Shown: positions 25,366 through 33,997 of the stretch, piece after piece | Layout of the letters: every line of letters starts with the position of its first letter | Numbering within the stretch: the stretch's first letter is position 1 | NCBI RefSeq assembly: GCF_902493135.1 | Contig: NZ_CABUOD010000032.1 | Location: forward strand, 1 to 53,470 | Direction of reading: 5' to 3' | DNA length: 53,470 nucleotides | From: an uncultured Parabacteroides sp. | Lineage (GTDB): Bacteria; Bacteroidota; Bacteroidia; Bacteroidales; Tannerellaceae | Notes under the pieces: generated by a model | Seen by the model: the letters and a program-made list of their open reading frames with translations, nothing else | What the model was told of the DNA's origin: nothing | Databases searched by the model: none | Made by a program: the position numbers and the translations under genes

Positions 25366-26538
25366 TTATTCAGGGCTTTTCTTGTGCCCGGTCGTCCGAT
25401 AGGTTTTGCGATATGGCTTGTCGGGTTTTCCGAATTTCTTCCTGAACCAGAAATAGTAGCCGGTTATGGCAAAGACAGCTCCTAAGAGTGAAACAAGGCA
25501 GCTTAATATCCGGGTAGCCATTCCTCCCCATGTTCCGGCATGGACGGAATAGATCCATCCTCTTATTTTGGCGGATTCGGGAAGGTCCTTGTATAATAGG
25601 GCTTCGGTGATCCTGCCGGTAGCCGGGTCAAAGGAATAACGGTCGCTCCCTCTTGTGTTTCCATAGTTGGCGGTAGAAACCGTTGCCGATCCGTCCTGGA
25701 TGGCGATCGATTGATATTCAGGGTAACGGCTTTGTAAGCCGGCCAGGACTTCGCCCCATTGTGTGTAATCGGTTTCAGGGTGTCTCTTCGTTCCTCTGTC
25801 ACCTGCCGTTTTCTGAGGGGCGGCAGATGCCGGGGCGTGAGCCTGTTGGGAAGTCGTGCTGATGCCGAACACGGTATAGAACGCGTCACGATACCAACCG
25901 AACGACCAGGTCAAGCCGGTTAATGCCAGGACAAGCAAAAGTAAAGCCGCATAAAAACCTCCGGAGACATGCAGATCGTACAGGAAGCGGAACCAGCCGG
26001 CTTTCGTTTTTATTTTGAGCCGGTTTTTCAGCACTTTCTTGTTTCTCGGATACCAGATGACAAGTCCGCTTATGATAATAATAGCCAGTGCTAAGGTCGA
26101 ATATCCGACAACAGCTTTGCCCCAGCTGAAACTTCCATCCCGTTTGTATTCGTCCAGCAGCCAGCGGTGAAGGCGCATCATCTTCATAAAGAACCCTTTC
26201 CCATCGTCTATGCCGGTGATTTCTCCGGTGTAGGGGTTGATAAAGCAAGCAGCCTTTTTCCCGGGTAAAATCAGTTGGTAGGTCCGTTTGGGGTCGGAGG
26301 GAACCCGTATTCCGTTTATTTTGATGGAGCCGGGAAGTTGCCTGCGGGCGGTATCCATGAGCGCGGCCGGCGAAAGCGGTTCGCCTTTTGCCTCTTTGAC
26401 GAAATAGCGGGATGGATAGCAAAGCTCCAGTAGCTCCGTTTCGAACACCAGGATTGCTCCTGTCAGGCAGACGATCGCGATGATGATACCGAAAGGTATC
26501 GATAACCATACATGTATTTTCGCAAAGAACTTTTTCAT
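25366..26538 (-). CDS. xusC: PepSY-associated transmembrane protein, XusC-like
   Basis: A 390-aa inner-membrane protein with four predicted helices (about 10-32, 145-167, 190-215, 340-365) and two PepSY-like periplasmic regions. The pattern HVWLSIPFGIIIAIVCLTGA, MRLHRWLLDE and YDLHVSGGFYAALLLLVLAL is that of the PepSY_TM family of ferric-siderophore reductases. In B. thetaiotaomicron the matching protein XusC acts with the receptor XusA and the lipoprotein XusB in xenosiderophore use. Its start overlaps the DUF4374 gene stop by 4 bp. The Xus assignment rests on gene order and families; substrate identity is not known. Confidence 0.82.
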   Translation of the reverse strand: MKKFFAKIHVWLSIPFGIIIAIVCLTGAILVFETELLELCYPSRYFVKEAKGEPLSPAALMDTARRQLPGSIKINGIRVPSDPKRTYQLILPGKKAACFINPYTGEITGIDDGKGFFMKMMRLHRWLLDEYKRDGSFSWGKAVVGYSTLALAIIIISGLVIWYPRNKKVLKNRLKIKTKAGWFRFLYDLHVSGGFYAALLLLVLALTGLTWSFGWYRDAFYTVFGISTTSQQAHAPASAAPQKTAGDRGTKRHPETDYTQWGEVLAGLQSRYPEYQSIAIQDGSATVSTANYGNTRGSDRYSFDPATGRITEALLYKDLPESAKIRGWIYSVHAGTWGGMATRILSCLVSLLGAVFAITGYYFWFRKKFGKPDKPYRKTYRTTGHKKSPE

Positions 26539-27938
26539 TGGGCTGTCAGTTTGCCGATACCGGTTATTTGGGTAGCTTCGACTGTTACGCCTTTTGTAGC
26601 ACTGGCGTTAGCCGGATCGATCTTGTAGATGGCAGGATGGCCTTCGGTTGTCGTTATGGCGATGTAAGCCTTGCCGTCTTCAACGTGTATCGAGTTTCCG
26701 AAACCGGAGATTATATCGGTCGAAGGAAGTCCGGTCACGTAAGTCAACTTTTCGGCTCCGGCCTTGAATACGGCCAACTGATTTGCCGTATAGCCTGTTT
26801 CGCTGAATGGACGGTCGTACATCAGCAACAGGAAATAGTCTTCTGTTATATGCCAGCTGCGGAGGAAGGAGTTGCCGTTGCTCTGCGCCTCCAGGTTACA
26901 GTAGTAATCGTCAAAATCTTCGCTTCCGTTCGGGATGCGCACTACACCGGCCGGCAAGTGGGTCTGCTGACGCGGGTCGGTCATCGTTTTGGCATAAGAC
27001 GGTGAGAATACATAGATGTCGCCGTTGTCGGCCGCCCAGATCATCTGGTAATATTGCGATTTGAAACGGCCGCAAGCGTAACTGATCTTATCGGTCTTGA
27101 TGATTTTCTTATTTGTAAATGTTTCGTCGTCGAAGATGGCAACCCAACAGGAATTCGGATATTGTGTCCACAATAGCTCGTCTTTTTCGTAAGCGCTGCT
27201 GTTCGAGCCTCCGGATTCGGTTTTCACCAAGTCTTCGTTACCCGGCAGGATCCATTTCCCGTTTCCGTCTTTTGTCCCGTACTGGCTTAATCCCATCGGT
27301 ACGGCCACGCTATAGATCTTGCTGTTATGTTCCAAAATGCCTGCTAATGTTATATATTCGCCATTGCCTAAGAAGTTTTCGGACAGATAGGCTTTGTCCT
27401 TCGTGTCGTTGTCCGTCTTTGTCTGGGCGGCGACATCTAAAAGGGAAACCAGGAATGACTGGGGGACGTAGCCGTTCTCGTCGGCCCATTCCGTCGGGCC
27501 GTCACCTGAAGAGAGGGTCATGATGTATTTGTCGTAAACACCGTAGGTGGTGAAGCGTTTGACCTTATAGCTTTGTGAACGGGCTTCGAGTCCGCCGTCC
27601 GTATTCAGGATATACGAGCGTGTGTCTCCGGCATTTCCCTGATTGTAAGTCAGGCCATACAAATACCGGTCTTTATAGAAAACCCATTGTGTGGCTCCGT
27701 CATTCACGAGGCCGTTGTTCAACGTCGTGACGGTCCCTTCGTCCACACTTTCGGCTGTAAGCAGTACGTTGGTCGTATTCCCGGATGCCGTTGTGGAAGC
27801 GGGGATTACGAACGTGTTTTGGGTTTCGTCTTTCCCTCCTTCGTCCGGTACCGGAATATCGTTGTCACTACAGGAAGCAAACAGTCCACCCGCCAGCAAG
27901 GCTGCGGCAATACCGGTCAATAAATGATTCTTTTTCAT
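26535..27938 (-). CDS. xusB: DUF4374 surface lipoprotein, XusB-like siderophore binder
   Basis: A 467-aa lipoprotein with a signal ending in LLAGGLFASC followed by acidic residues (SDNDIPVPDEGG), a mark of surface export in Bacteroidetes. The rest is a DUF4374 beta-propeller-like domain with repeats such as LYGLTYNQGNAGDTRSYILN, YGVYDKYIMTLSSGDG and DYFLLLMYDRPFSETGYTAN. XusB of B. thetaiotaomicron, of the same family, binds ferric enterobactin at the cell surface. It sits between a TonB-dependent receptor gene (43-bp gap) and the PepSY gene, as in xusABC. Function is inferred from this order. Confidence 0.82.
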   Translation of the reverse strand: MKKNHLLTGIAAALLAGGLFASCSDNDIPVPDEGGKDETQNTFVIPASTTASGNTTNVLLTAESVDEGTVTTLNNGLVNDGATQWVFYKDRYLYGLTYNQGNAGDTRSYILNTDGGLEARSQSYKVKRFTTYGVYDKYIMTLSSGDGPTEWADENGYVPQSFLVSLLDVAAQTKTDNDTKDKAYLSENFLGNGEYITLAGILEHNSKIYSVAVPMGLSQYGTKDGNGKWILPGNEDLVKTESGGSNSSAYEKDELLWTQYPNSCWVAIFDDETFTNKKIIKTDKISYACGRFKSQYYQMIWAADNGDIYVFSPSYAKTMTDPRQQTHLPAGVVRIPNGSEDFDDYYCNLEAQSNGNSFLRSWHITEDYFLLLMYDRPFSETGYTANQLAVFKAGAEKLTYVTGLPSTDIISGFGNSIHVEDGKAYIAITTTEGHPAIYKIDPANASATKGVTVEATQITGIGKLTAQ

Positions 27939-27981
27939 CTTGCAATAAATGTATTTATATTTAATAACTGTGATAATTGAA

Positions 27982-30360
27982 TTAATTTCCGAAATAGACT
28001 CTCACTTTGCCATAGAAAGCGCGTCCGGCTTTCTGCAAACTGAAGTTGTCGTACAGGTCTTCGTTTGTAAAGTTGCGGCATTCGAACGACACGTTGTACC
28101 GTCCGTTCAGAAGGCTGTAGGAGAGAGATAGATTGTGGGAAAACTGGTTCGGTACGACATAGTCGTTGTTTTTCGATCCGATAGCGGCCGAATAGTAAGT
28201 AAAGCTGTGCAGGTATTGATTGTCGTAAGTCACGGTCAGCACATTGCCCTTTTTCCAGAGGTTACGCCAGTAGAACGACAGGTCGGCATCCGCAAACCGG
28301 TAGGGGAGGTTCGGCATCCGTTCCCCGTAGGCCAGGTTTTCAGCGCTGCTGGTAATGGAGGTCTTCATTTTGTCGCGTACGTCCATCTGGGTAAAATTGC
28401 CGCCTACGCTTACCCGGTCTGCGAAGTTGTAGCGGGCGGAAAGGCTAAACCCCTTTGTCCCGACCTTGCCGTAGTTGATATAGGTCGCCGCTTGTTTGCC
28501 GCCACTCAAATCAGTGATGTTACGTTGTATGTAATCTTTCGTATTACGGTAGACCACTCCTCCTTCCACATACAAGGTATGTTTTCCGAATGTCTTGTTG
28601 TAGCTCAGGTTGAGGTTTATGTTGTCGCTGTTTTCCGGTCGGATGCTCAGTTCGCCCATTTCCAGGTCTTCGTCACCAAACATCTCTTCGATGGTCGGCA
28701 GGCGATAAGCCTTTTCGTAAGACAGCTTGGCCTGCAGGCCTGTCAGGATGAAGTAGGTTCCGGCCGCTCCGTATCCGAATGAGTTGACGGAACGTGTCTG
28801 GCGTGCATATTCGTCCTGCGTGCTCGATGTTGCCATCGGGCCTGCTACAAATTGGTCGTAGTATTTACCGAAAGCGGAAAAGTTCCAGTGTTCGGACGGC
28901 ATCAACCGGTAGGAAAGGCCCGAAATGTTTTTACGGGTTTCTTTGGCAATGGCGCTTTTCATCTCTTCGGCCGCAAGCAGGGAGGCGTTGGAACGATGGA
29001 AAGTGTTCAACACATGATTGAAGGTGAACGTGTGTATTTTTCCGACCCGGTAATTGAGCGTCAACGTGCCGTTCCAGTTATGGTTGTCTGCCCGTGAATG
29101 TTGTCTTGACTGTTCTCCGGCGGAGTTCATCAGGCGTTTGTCTCCACGCCAGTTGTATTCGTAAGAAGAAGTGTCCACGTTGGTCGTAAGGTTTTTATTG
29201 TAGTTGGCGGTCAGCACGATGTCCAGCCCTTTGGCGAACAGGTCGCGTTTGCCATATTCCAGCGAAGGCATCAAGGAGTGTCCTTTGCGGTGCTTTTGCC
29301 CGTAAACGATTTCCTGTCGCACACCGGTCTGTATGTCCTGATACATATTGGAATAGGTGAAACCCAGCAACAGCCGGTCTGCCCATTTCTTGTCTACGAT
29401 CCCCAACTTGCCGATGACCGCTTCGTTGTGGTAGGTATCGTTGAAGCGTTTCACCCGTTCCTTCTTGCTTCTGTCGATGCTTCCGGTCTCGAAGTTTTCC
29501 ACCGGAGCGTTCACGTAGTAGTCATTGTCCGAATAGTTTTGGAAAGCATTGATTTCGTAGGTGAATCCGTTTTTGAACGTTTGCCCGAAATTCACGTAAG
29601 ACTTGTGTGTATTGAAAGAACCATAGGAATAGGAGGCGTCTACAAACCACCTGTCCCGCTTCTTTTTAGTGATGATGTTGATCACGCCCCCGATCGCATC
29701 CGTACCGAAGCCTACCGGGACCACGCCTTTGTAGATTTCGATGCGTTCGGCGAAGTTGACCGGGATGTTGTTCAGTCCGAACGAACTTCCCACACCTTCC
29801 TGCGGCACACCGTCGATAAATATTTTCACGTGCTTGCCACTGAAACCGTCCAGCGTAAGTTGCATGTCCGAACCGACACCTCCGGATTCACGTACTTTCA
29901 TTCCCGGCGCTTTGGCCAGTGCCTCGCTCAGGCTTCTGTTGGAATTTTGCAGTTCTTTCGTATCGAGTGCTACGGCATTGAATGCCGAACGTTTCAAACG
30001 GCTTATTCCGTTTGAGACAACGACCACTTCGTCCAGTTCCGTCGATTGCGGAGTAATGGTGATATCCTGCCTGGTCCTTTCGCCGCCGGTAAGTTTCACC
30101 GGTTGCTCAACCGTCTTATAGCCGATGGCGGATACGACTAATGTATAGTCGCCGGCCGGAGCTTTCAGATGGTAAATGCCTTGTTCGTCGGTTGTTCCGC
30201 CATACGTGGTTCCTTTCAGGTAGACCGTTGCGAAATCTATGGTTTCTTTATCCGTAGATATGATTTTACCTGAGATCATCGCCTTGTCTTGGGCAGAGGC
30301 GGGGATCGCAGTCAAGAGGAATATGAATAGACCGGAAATTTTAAGAATAGTCGCTTTCAA
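27982..30360 (-). CDS. xusA: TonB-dependent outer-membrane receptor, XusA-like
   Basis: A 792-aa receptor with a signal peptide (KATILKISGLFIFLLTAIPASAQ), an N-terminal carboxypeptidase-like domain (ISGKIISTDKETIDFATVYL, about 28-110), a plug domain (about 115-235, with LDGFSGKHVKIFIDGVPQEG and FGTDAIGGVINIIT) and a 22-strand barrel ending in an aromatic-rich strand (FYGKVRVYFGN). It imports a ferric siderophore or similar ligand using TonB energy. The only credible start is TTG at 30360. A -7-like GACCTTTG (plus strand CAAAGGTC, 30396-30403) lies upstream. It is first in the xus-like operon. Lack of SusD excludes a glycan system. Confidence 0.9.
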   Translation of the reverse strand: MKATILKISGLFIFLLTAIPASAQDKAMISGKIISTDKETIDFATVYLKGTTYGGTTDEQGIYHLKAPAGDYTLVVSAIGYKTVEQPVKLTGGERTRQDITITPQSTELDEVVVVSNGISRLKRSAFNAVALDTKELQNSNRSLSEALAKAPGMKVRESGGVGSDMQLTLDGFSGKHVKIFIDGVPQEGVGSSFGLNNIPVNFAERIEIYKGVVPVGFGTDAIGGVINIITKKKRDRWFVDASYSYGSFNTHKSYVNFGQTFKNGFTYEINAFQNYSDNDYYVNAPVENFETGSIDRSKKERVKRFNDTYHNEAVIGKLGIVDKKWADRLLLGFTYSNMYQDIQTGVRQEIVYGQKHRKGHSLMPSLEYGKRDLFAKGLDIVLTANYNKNLTTNVDTSSYEYNWRGDKRLMNSAGEQSRQHSRADNHNWNGTLTLNYRVGKIHTFTFNHVLNTFHRSNASLLAAEEMKSAIAKETRKNISGLSYRLMPSEHWNFSAFGKYYDQFVAGPMATSSTQDEYARQTRSVNSFGYGAAGTYFILTGLQAKLSYEKAYRLPTIEEMFGDEDLEMGELSIRPENSDNINLNLSYNKTFGKHTLYVEGGVVYRNTKDYIQRNITDLSGGKQAATYINYGKVGTKGFSLSARYNFADRVSVGGNFTQMDVRDKMKTSITSSAENLAYGERMPNLPYRFADADLSFYWRNLWKKGNVLTVTYDNQYLHSFTYYSAAIGSKNNDYVVPNQFSHNLSLSYSLLNGRYNVSFECRNFTNEDLYDNFSLQKAGRAFYGKVRVYFGN

Positions 30361-30507
30361 TTTATAAAGAGTTTTGTATCGTTAGTAAAACGCTGCAAAG
30401 GTCTTTATAAATGGAAAGCGCATCAATCGCGGATTTTAGGTAATTTGATTGTTCCTGTAATTGCCATTTTGACAATGCTTCTAACTATATGTAGGTATTT
30501 TTCGTCT

Positions 30508-30837
30508 TTAGTTTTCTTTTTTAGGGGCGACAAATGCCGTGTATAGCTGAAGCAAGGCGGAAATGGTCAGGCAGACCACCCATTCTTTCCGTCCGCTGAA
30601 CATCAGGGCGGAAGCGAATATGCACAGCAATCCCGCAAATATATTGTAGCGGTGCAACCTGCGTCTGCGGAAATCCATATCCTTGGTAGGCATTGTCAGG
30701 TAACTGACCGCTATGCCGGCCGCCCCGACGGCGAACAGGTAAGGAGCTATTACCGGCAATGCTAAATATAATCCCGCACCGGCGAGTAACAGCAAGGCGG
30801 AGATATTGAAAACGATTGTTCTTGCTTTTTCGTTCAT
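30508..30837 (-). CDS. Small four-helix membrane protein, function unknown
   Basis: A 109-aa protein made almost wholly of four hydrophobic helices (about 8-28, 29-49, 62-82, 85-103) with a basic loop MDFRRRRLHRYN in the middle. No catalytic motif is seen. It begins directly at the base after the divIC stop (TAAATG), so the two are translationally coupled. A link to division or envelope is suggested only by this position. Confidence 0.75.
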   Translation of the reverse strand: MNEKARTIVFNISALLLLAGAGLYLALPVIAPYLFAVGAAGIAVSYLTMPTKDMDFRRRRLHRYNIFAGLLCIFASALMFSGRKEWVVCLTISALLQLYTAFVAPKKEN

Positions 30838-31143
30838 TTATTTATTCTTAATAATGTACACATCCTCGTTCGACTTTTTCATGAAATATTCTTCACGGGC
30901 AAAACGTTCGAGGCCTTCCTTATCCGTATGCAGATCGTTCAGCTTTTTGCTGTTGATTTCGATCTCCTTCTGGTAATGCTTGATTTCCTTTTCCAGGCTG
31001 CGGATCTTTTCATCATAGGTATAACGCTTATACAGACTGCTATCGCCCATTGCAAATGTCAGAGCGAAGAACACGATGGTTACCAGCCAATAGGCATTGA
31101 TCCTGGATAGATACTTGTTGTAAAAGTCTTTTATGCGTGACAT
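30838..31143 (-). CDS. DivIC/FtsB-family septum formation protein
   Basis: A 101-aa bitopic division protein: a short cytosolic start, one helix (AYWLVTIVFFALTFAMGDSS), a coiled coil (about 43-73, YDEKIRSLEKEIKHYQKEIE) and the end LERFAREEYFMKKSNEDVYI typical of FtsB/DivIC. In other bacteria it joins FtsL and FtsQ/DivIB to control septal wall synthesis. It is transcribed away from dnaX with its own -7 element at 31160-31167. Confidence 0.88.
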   Translation of the reverse strand: MSRIKDFYNKYLSRINAYWLVTIVFFALTFAMGDSSLYKRYTYDEKIRSLEKEIKHYQKEIEINSKKLNDLHTDKEGLERFAREEYFMKKSNEDVYIIKNK

Positions 31144-31159
31144 AGGAACTTCGTTTTTG

Positions 31160-31167
31160 CAAAGGTA
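31160..31167 (-). promoter_or_regulatory. Promoter -7 element of divIC
   Basis: CAAAGGTA reads TACCTTTG on the minus strand, matching TAnnTTTG, 16 bp upstream of the start at 31143. It is back to back with the dnaX promoter. Confidence 0.5.
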
Positions 31168-31183
31168 AATGAATTATTTTGTT

Positions 31184-31191
31184 TATCTTTG
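31184..31191 (+). promoter_or_regulatory. Promoter -7 element of dnaX
   Basis: TATCTTTG at 31184-31191 fits TAnnTTTG, 23 bp upstream of the ATG at 31215. This supports 31215 rather than an upstream start at 31179. Confidence 0.55.
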
Positions 31192-31214
31192 TCTTGTTAA
31201 TAAAAAAGCAGAGA

Positions 31215-33038
31215 ATGGATAATTATATTGTATCGGCAAGGAAATACCGTCCTTCTACTTTTCGTAGTGTGGTAGGACAGAAGTCCTTGACAACTACACT
31301 TAAAAATGCAATACAAAGTAACAAGCTGGCTCATGCCTACCTCTTTTGCGGCCCTCGTGGAGTGGGTAAGACTTCTTGTGCCCGTATCTTTGCCAAGACG
31401 ATCAATTGCCTGAATCCGACTGCCGACGGAGAAGCCTGTAACGAATGCGAATCCTGCAAGGCCTTCAACGAGCAGCGTTCTTATAATATCCACGAGCTCG
31501 ATGCCGCCTCCAATAACTCGGTTGACGACATCCGTGCCCTGATCGACCAGGTGCGCATTCCGCCTCCTATCGGAAAATACAAGGTCTTTATTATCGATGA
31601 GGTGCATATGTTGAGTTCGGCGGCTTTCAATGCGTTTCTGAAAACTTTGGAGGAACCGCCCCATCATGCCTTGTTCATTCTGGCGACGACGGAGAAGCAC
31701 AAGGTGCTGCCGACCATCCTGTCCCGTTGCCAGATATACGACTTTTCGCGTATCTCGATTGCCGATATGGTGGAACATCTGGAATACGTCTCTTCCTGCG
31801 AAGGGGTGACGGCTGAACCGGAAGCCCTGAATGTGATTGCCCAGAAAGCGGATGGCGGTATGCGCGACGCATTGTCCATCTTCGATCAGGTGGTCAGCTT
31901 TACGAATGGGAATATTACCTATCAGGCAGTTATCGATAACCTGAATGTCCTGGATTACGAATATTATTTCCGGCTGACGGATGCAATGCTTTCCGGGAAT
32001 GTCCGGTCTGCCATCCTGATCCTGAATGATATATTGAACAAAGGATTTGACGGACAGAATATCATAACCGGTCTGGCATCGCATTTCCGTGATTTGCTGG
32101 TATGCAAGGATGAGGCTACTTTGATCCTGTTCGAAGTGGGTGCTTCTATCCGCGAACGATATAAGGAAATGGCAAAGCGCTGCTCCGACCAGCTTTTATT
32201 TAAGGCGATCGAACTGGCAAATACTTGTGACCTGAATTACCGTGCCAGCCGGAATAAACGCCTGTTGCTGGAGCTTACGCTTATCCAGCTTTGCCAGCTA
32301 AGCGGTGCCGGACAACCGGCCGATGATAAAAAAAAAGGACTGATTGAGCCGATCGCATCCAACGGACCGGGGCAGGCTACTGCCCAACCGCAATCACAAC
32401 AGGCTGTAGCGGCTCAGACGTACACCGTACAGTCCGCCCCTCCTTTGCAACGCCCGGTACAATCTCCGCAGGAAATGACGGGGGCGACTTCCCGTCAACA
32501 GGTAGTTCCCACCCATGTGCCGCCTTCTCCGACTGTTATTCCGCAGGCTCCTCCGGCGTCTGCACCCAAGAGAGTGGCGCGTCCGCCTCAGTTCGGCACT
32601 TCCATCAAAGAGATAGGGGTGGAGCATCCGAAAGCGCAGGCGGCGACGCAGACTGCTACCGTGGTGCAGGAAATGCAGAATCCTTTCAGCCAGGAGGCAT
32701 TGGTACATTACTGGGATGCTTATGCGTCTACGATTGATAAGAAGGTATATCTGAAAAATACGATGATCAACTGTAAGCCGGTCTTGCAGGATAATTATTA
32801 TTTTGAAGTATGTGTGCATAATCCGGGCCAGCAGGATGAGTTGACGAACAATTGTATCGATATATTGAGTTATCTGCGGGTGCAGTTGAAGAATACCCGT
32901 ATTCAGATGCGTGTCCGTATAGATGAAACGAATCAGAAACATTTGGCCTATACATCGGCAGAGAAGTATGAACACTTGCTGAATATAAATCCGGTTTTGG
33001 CTAAGTTGAAGGATGAGTTTAATCTAACGCTCGACTGA
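31215..33038 (+). CDS. dnaX: DNA polymerase III subunit tau (possible gamma by slippage)
   Basis: The clamp-loader ATPase subunit. Starting at MDNYIVSARKYRPSTFRSVV (607 aa), it has Walker A GPRGVGKTS (46-54), a four-Cys zinc module (Cys65, 75, 78, 81), Walker B IIDEVH (126-131) and the sensor/arginine-finger segment LSRCQIYDF. The collar domain ends near residue 370, followed by a Pro/Gln-rich linker and the tau C-terminus. An A9 run (32328-32336, codons 372-374) sits just at this border; one extra or one missing A leads to a stop within four codons (377 or 375 aa). That would give a gamma-like product, as known for Thermus dnaX. Slippage here is inference. Confidence 0.95.
   Translation: MDNYIVSARKYRPSTFRSVVGQKSLTTTLKNAIQSNKLAHAYLFCGPRGVGKTSCARIFAKTINCLNPTADGEACNECESCKAFNEQRSYNIHELDAASNNSVDDIRALIDQVRIPPPIGKYKVFIIDEVHMLSSAAFNAFLKTLEEPPHHALFILATTEKHKVLPTILSRCQIYDFSRISIADMVEHLEYVSSCEGVTAEPEALNVIAQKADGGMRDALSIFDQVVSFTNGNITYQAVIDNLNVLDYEYYFRLTDAMLSGNVRSAILILNDILNKGFDGQNIITGLASHFRDLLVCKDEATLILFEVGASIRERYKEMAKRCSDQLLFKAIELANTCDLNYRASRNKRLLLELTLIQLCQLSGAGQPADDKKKGLIEPIASNGPGQATAQPQSQQAVAAQTYTVQSAPPLQRPVQSPQEMTGATSRQQVVPTHVPPSPTVIPQAPPASAPKRVARPPQFGTSIKEIGVEHPKAQAATQTATVVQEMQNPFSQEALVHYWDAYASTIDKKVYLKNTMINCKPVLQDNYYFEVCVHNPGQQDELTNNCIDILSYLRVQLKNTRIQMRVRIDETNQKHLAYTSAEKYEHLLNINPVLAKLKDEFNLTLD
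32328..32336 (+). promoter_or_regulatory. A9 run, candidate transcriptional-slippage site in dnaX
   Basis: Nine A residues encode three Lys (DDKKKGL). With one added A the reading continues KKKRTD and stops; with one lost A it continues KKKD and stops. Both shifted frames thus end at once, directly after the ATPase and collar domains. Confidence 0.5.
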
Positions 33039-33039
33039 G

Positions 33040-33095
33040 CAATTGGCAATTGACGATTTGAGATTTACTTCTGATTGATTGTCAATTGCCAATTG
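33040..33095. repeat. 15-bp inverted repeat between dnaX and the DUF1080 gene
   Basis: CAATTGGCAATTGAC (33040-33054) is inverted as GTCAATTGCCAATTG (33081-33095), with a 26-nt loop, just after the dnaX stop and before the convergent DUF1080 gene. It may end transcription from either side. Related GTCAATTG words recur at 38011-38037. Confidence 0.7.
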
Positions 33096-33103
33096 TCTGT
33101 TAT

Positions 33104-33883
33104 TTACATTTCCCTGATCCAAATATTACGGAAACTGATCGGTTCGCTGGGGTCGCCATGAGACTGCAAGCGGATCGGGCCTGCACCATGTTTTACTACT
33201 TTCGGGAAACCGATATATTCCGTAGTACCCAGGATGGTCGTGTTATTCTGCAATACGACGCCATTCTGAATGACCGTAACACGTGGCGGAACACGATAAG
33301 TGCCGTCTTCCTTGAAGATAGGAGCGGAATAGATGATATCGTAGACATTCCATTCGCCCGGTTTGCGCATGGCATTTGCCAGAGGAGGCGTTTGTTTGTA
33401 GATACTGCCGGTCTGGCCGTTCACGTATGTCTCGTTGTTGTAGCAATCCAATACTTGGATCTCATACATGTCTTGCAGGAAGATACCGCTGTTGCCGCGT
33501 CCTTGGCTTGTGCCGGTGATGTTTTCAGGTACGCACCATTCGATATGCAGCTGGAAGTTCTCGAACTTTTGTTTTGTCTGAATGTCTCCTTTCTTTTTGT
33601 CTACAGTGAAGACTCCTTTCTTTACAATCCATTCGGCCGGTCCGCCTTTAGGTGTTTCCCAAGCTGAGAGGTCCTTCCCGTCAAACAGGACGATGGCGTC
33701 GGAAGGAGCGCTGTTTGTTTTGATGTCACCCGGAGTGACTACTTTCGGTTGCGGTGTCCAGTATTCGGACATCCCCGGTTTCATCTTTTCCTGTTCGGGG
33801 TACTGTTTTTGTGCGCTTGCACTGATACAGGCTGTACAAGCGAGAGCTGCCAAAGCAGTCTTCATTGTAATACTTTTGTTCAT
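33104..33883 (-). CDS. Secreted DUF1080 (3-keto-disaccharide hydrolase-like) protein
   Basis: A 259-aa exported protein with a signal peptide (MKTALAALACTACISASAQ after a short lead) and the DUF1080 fold, a concanavalin-like sandwich: VLFDGKDLSAWETPKGGPAE, FENFQLHIEWCVPENITGTS, RGNSGIFLQDMYEIQVLDCY and IRLQSHGDPSEPISFRNIWI. Family members in gut Bacteroidetes have been shown to hydrolyse 3-keto-glycosides; this member's substrate is not known. It is alone, with a -7 element at 33924-33931. Confidence 0.9.
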   Translation of the reverse strand: MNKSITMKTALAALACTACISASAQKQYPEQEKMKPGMSEYWTPQPKVVTPGDIKTNSAPSDAIVLFDGKDLSAWETPKGGPAEWIVKKGVFTVDKKKGDIQTKQKFENFQLHIEWCVPENITGTSQGRGNSGIFLQDMYEIQVLDCYNNETYVNGQTGSIYKQTPPLANAMRKPGEWNVYDIIYSAPIFKEDGTYRVPPRVTVIQNGVVLQNNTTILGTTEYIGFPKVVKHGAGPIRLQSHGDPSEPISFRNIWIREM

Positions 33884-33923
33884 GGTCTAAATTTTTTATA
33901 TTAGGTTTAGAATTTATTACTTG

Positions 33924-33931
33924 CAAATGTA
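33924..33931 (-). promoter_or_regulatory. Promoter -7 element of the DUF1080 gene
   Basis: CAAATGTA reads TACATTTG on the minus strand, matching TAnnTTTG, 40 bp upstream of the start codon. Confidence 0.5.
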
Positions 33932-33934
33932 TAA

Positions 33935-33970
33935 AAAACGGCAATACGGTAGTTACCCTATTGCCGTTTT
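33935..33970 (-). terminator. Terminator after queF
   Basis: AAAACGGCAATA (33935-33946) pairs perfectly with TATTGCCGTTTT (33959-33970) around a 12-nt loop. On the minus strand a T run follows. It ends the queC-queF transcript. Confidence 0.9.
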
Positions 33971-33997
33971 TTTGCAGAATACTTTAAAAATCGTCCT

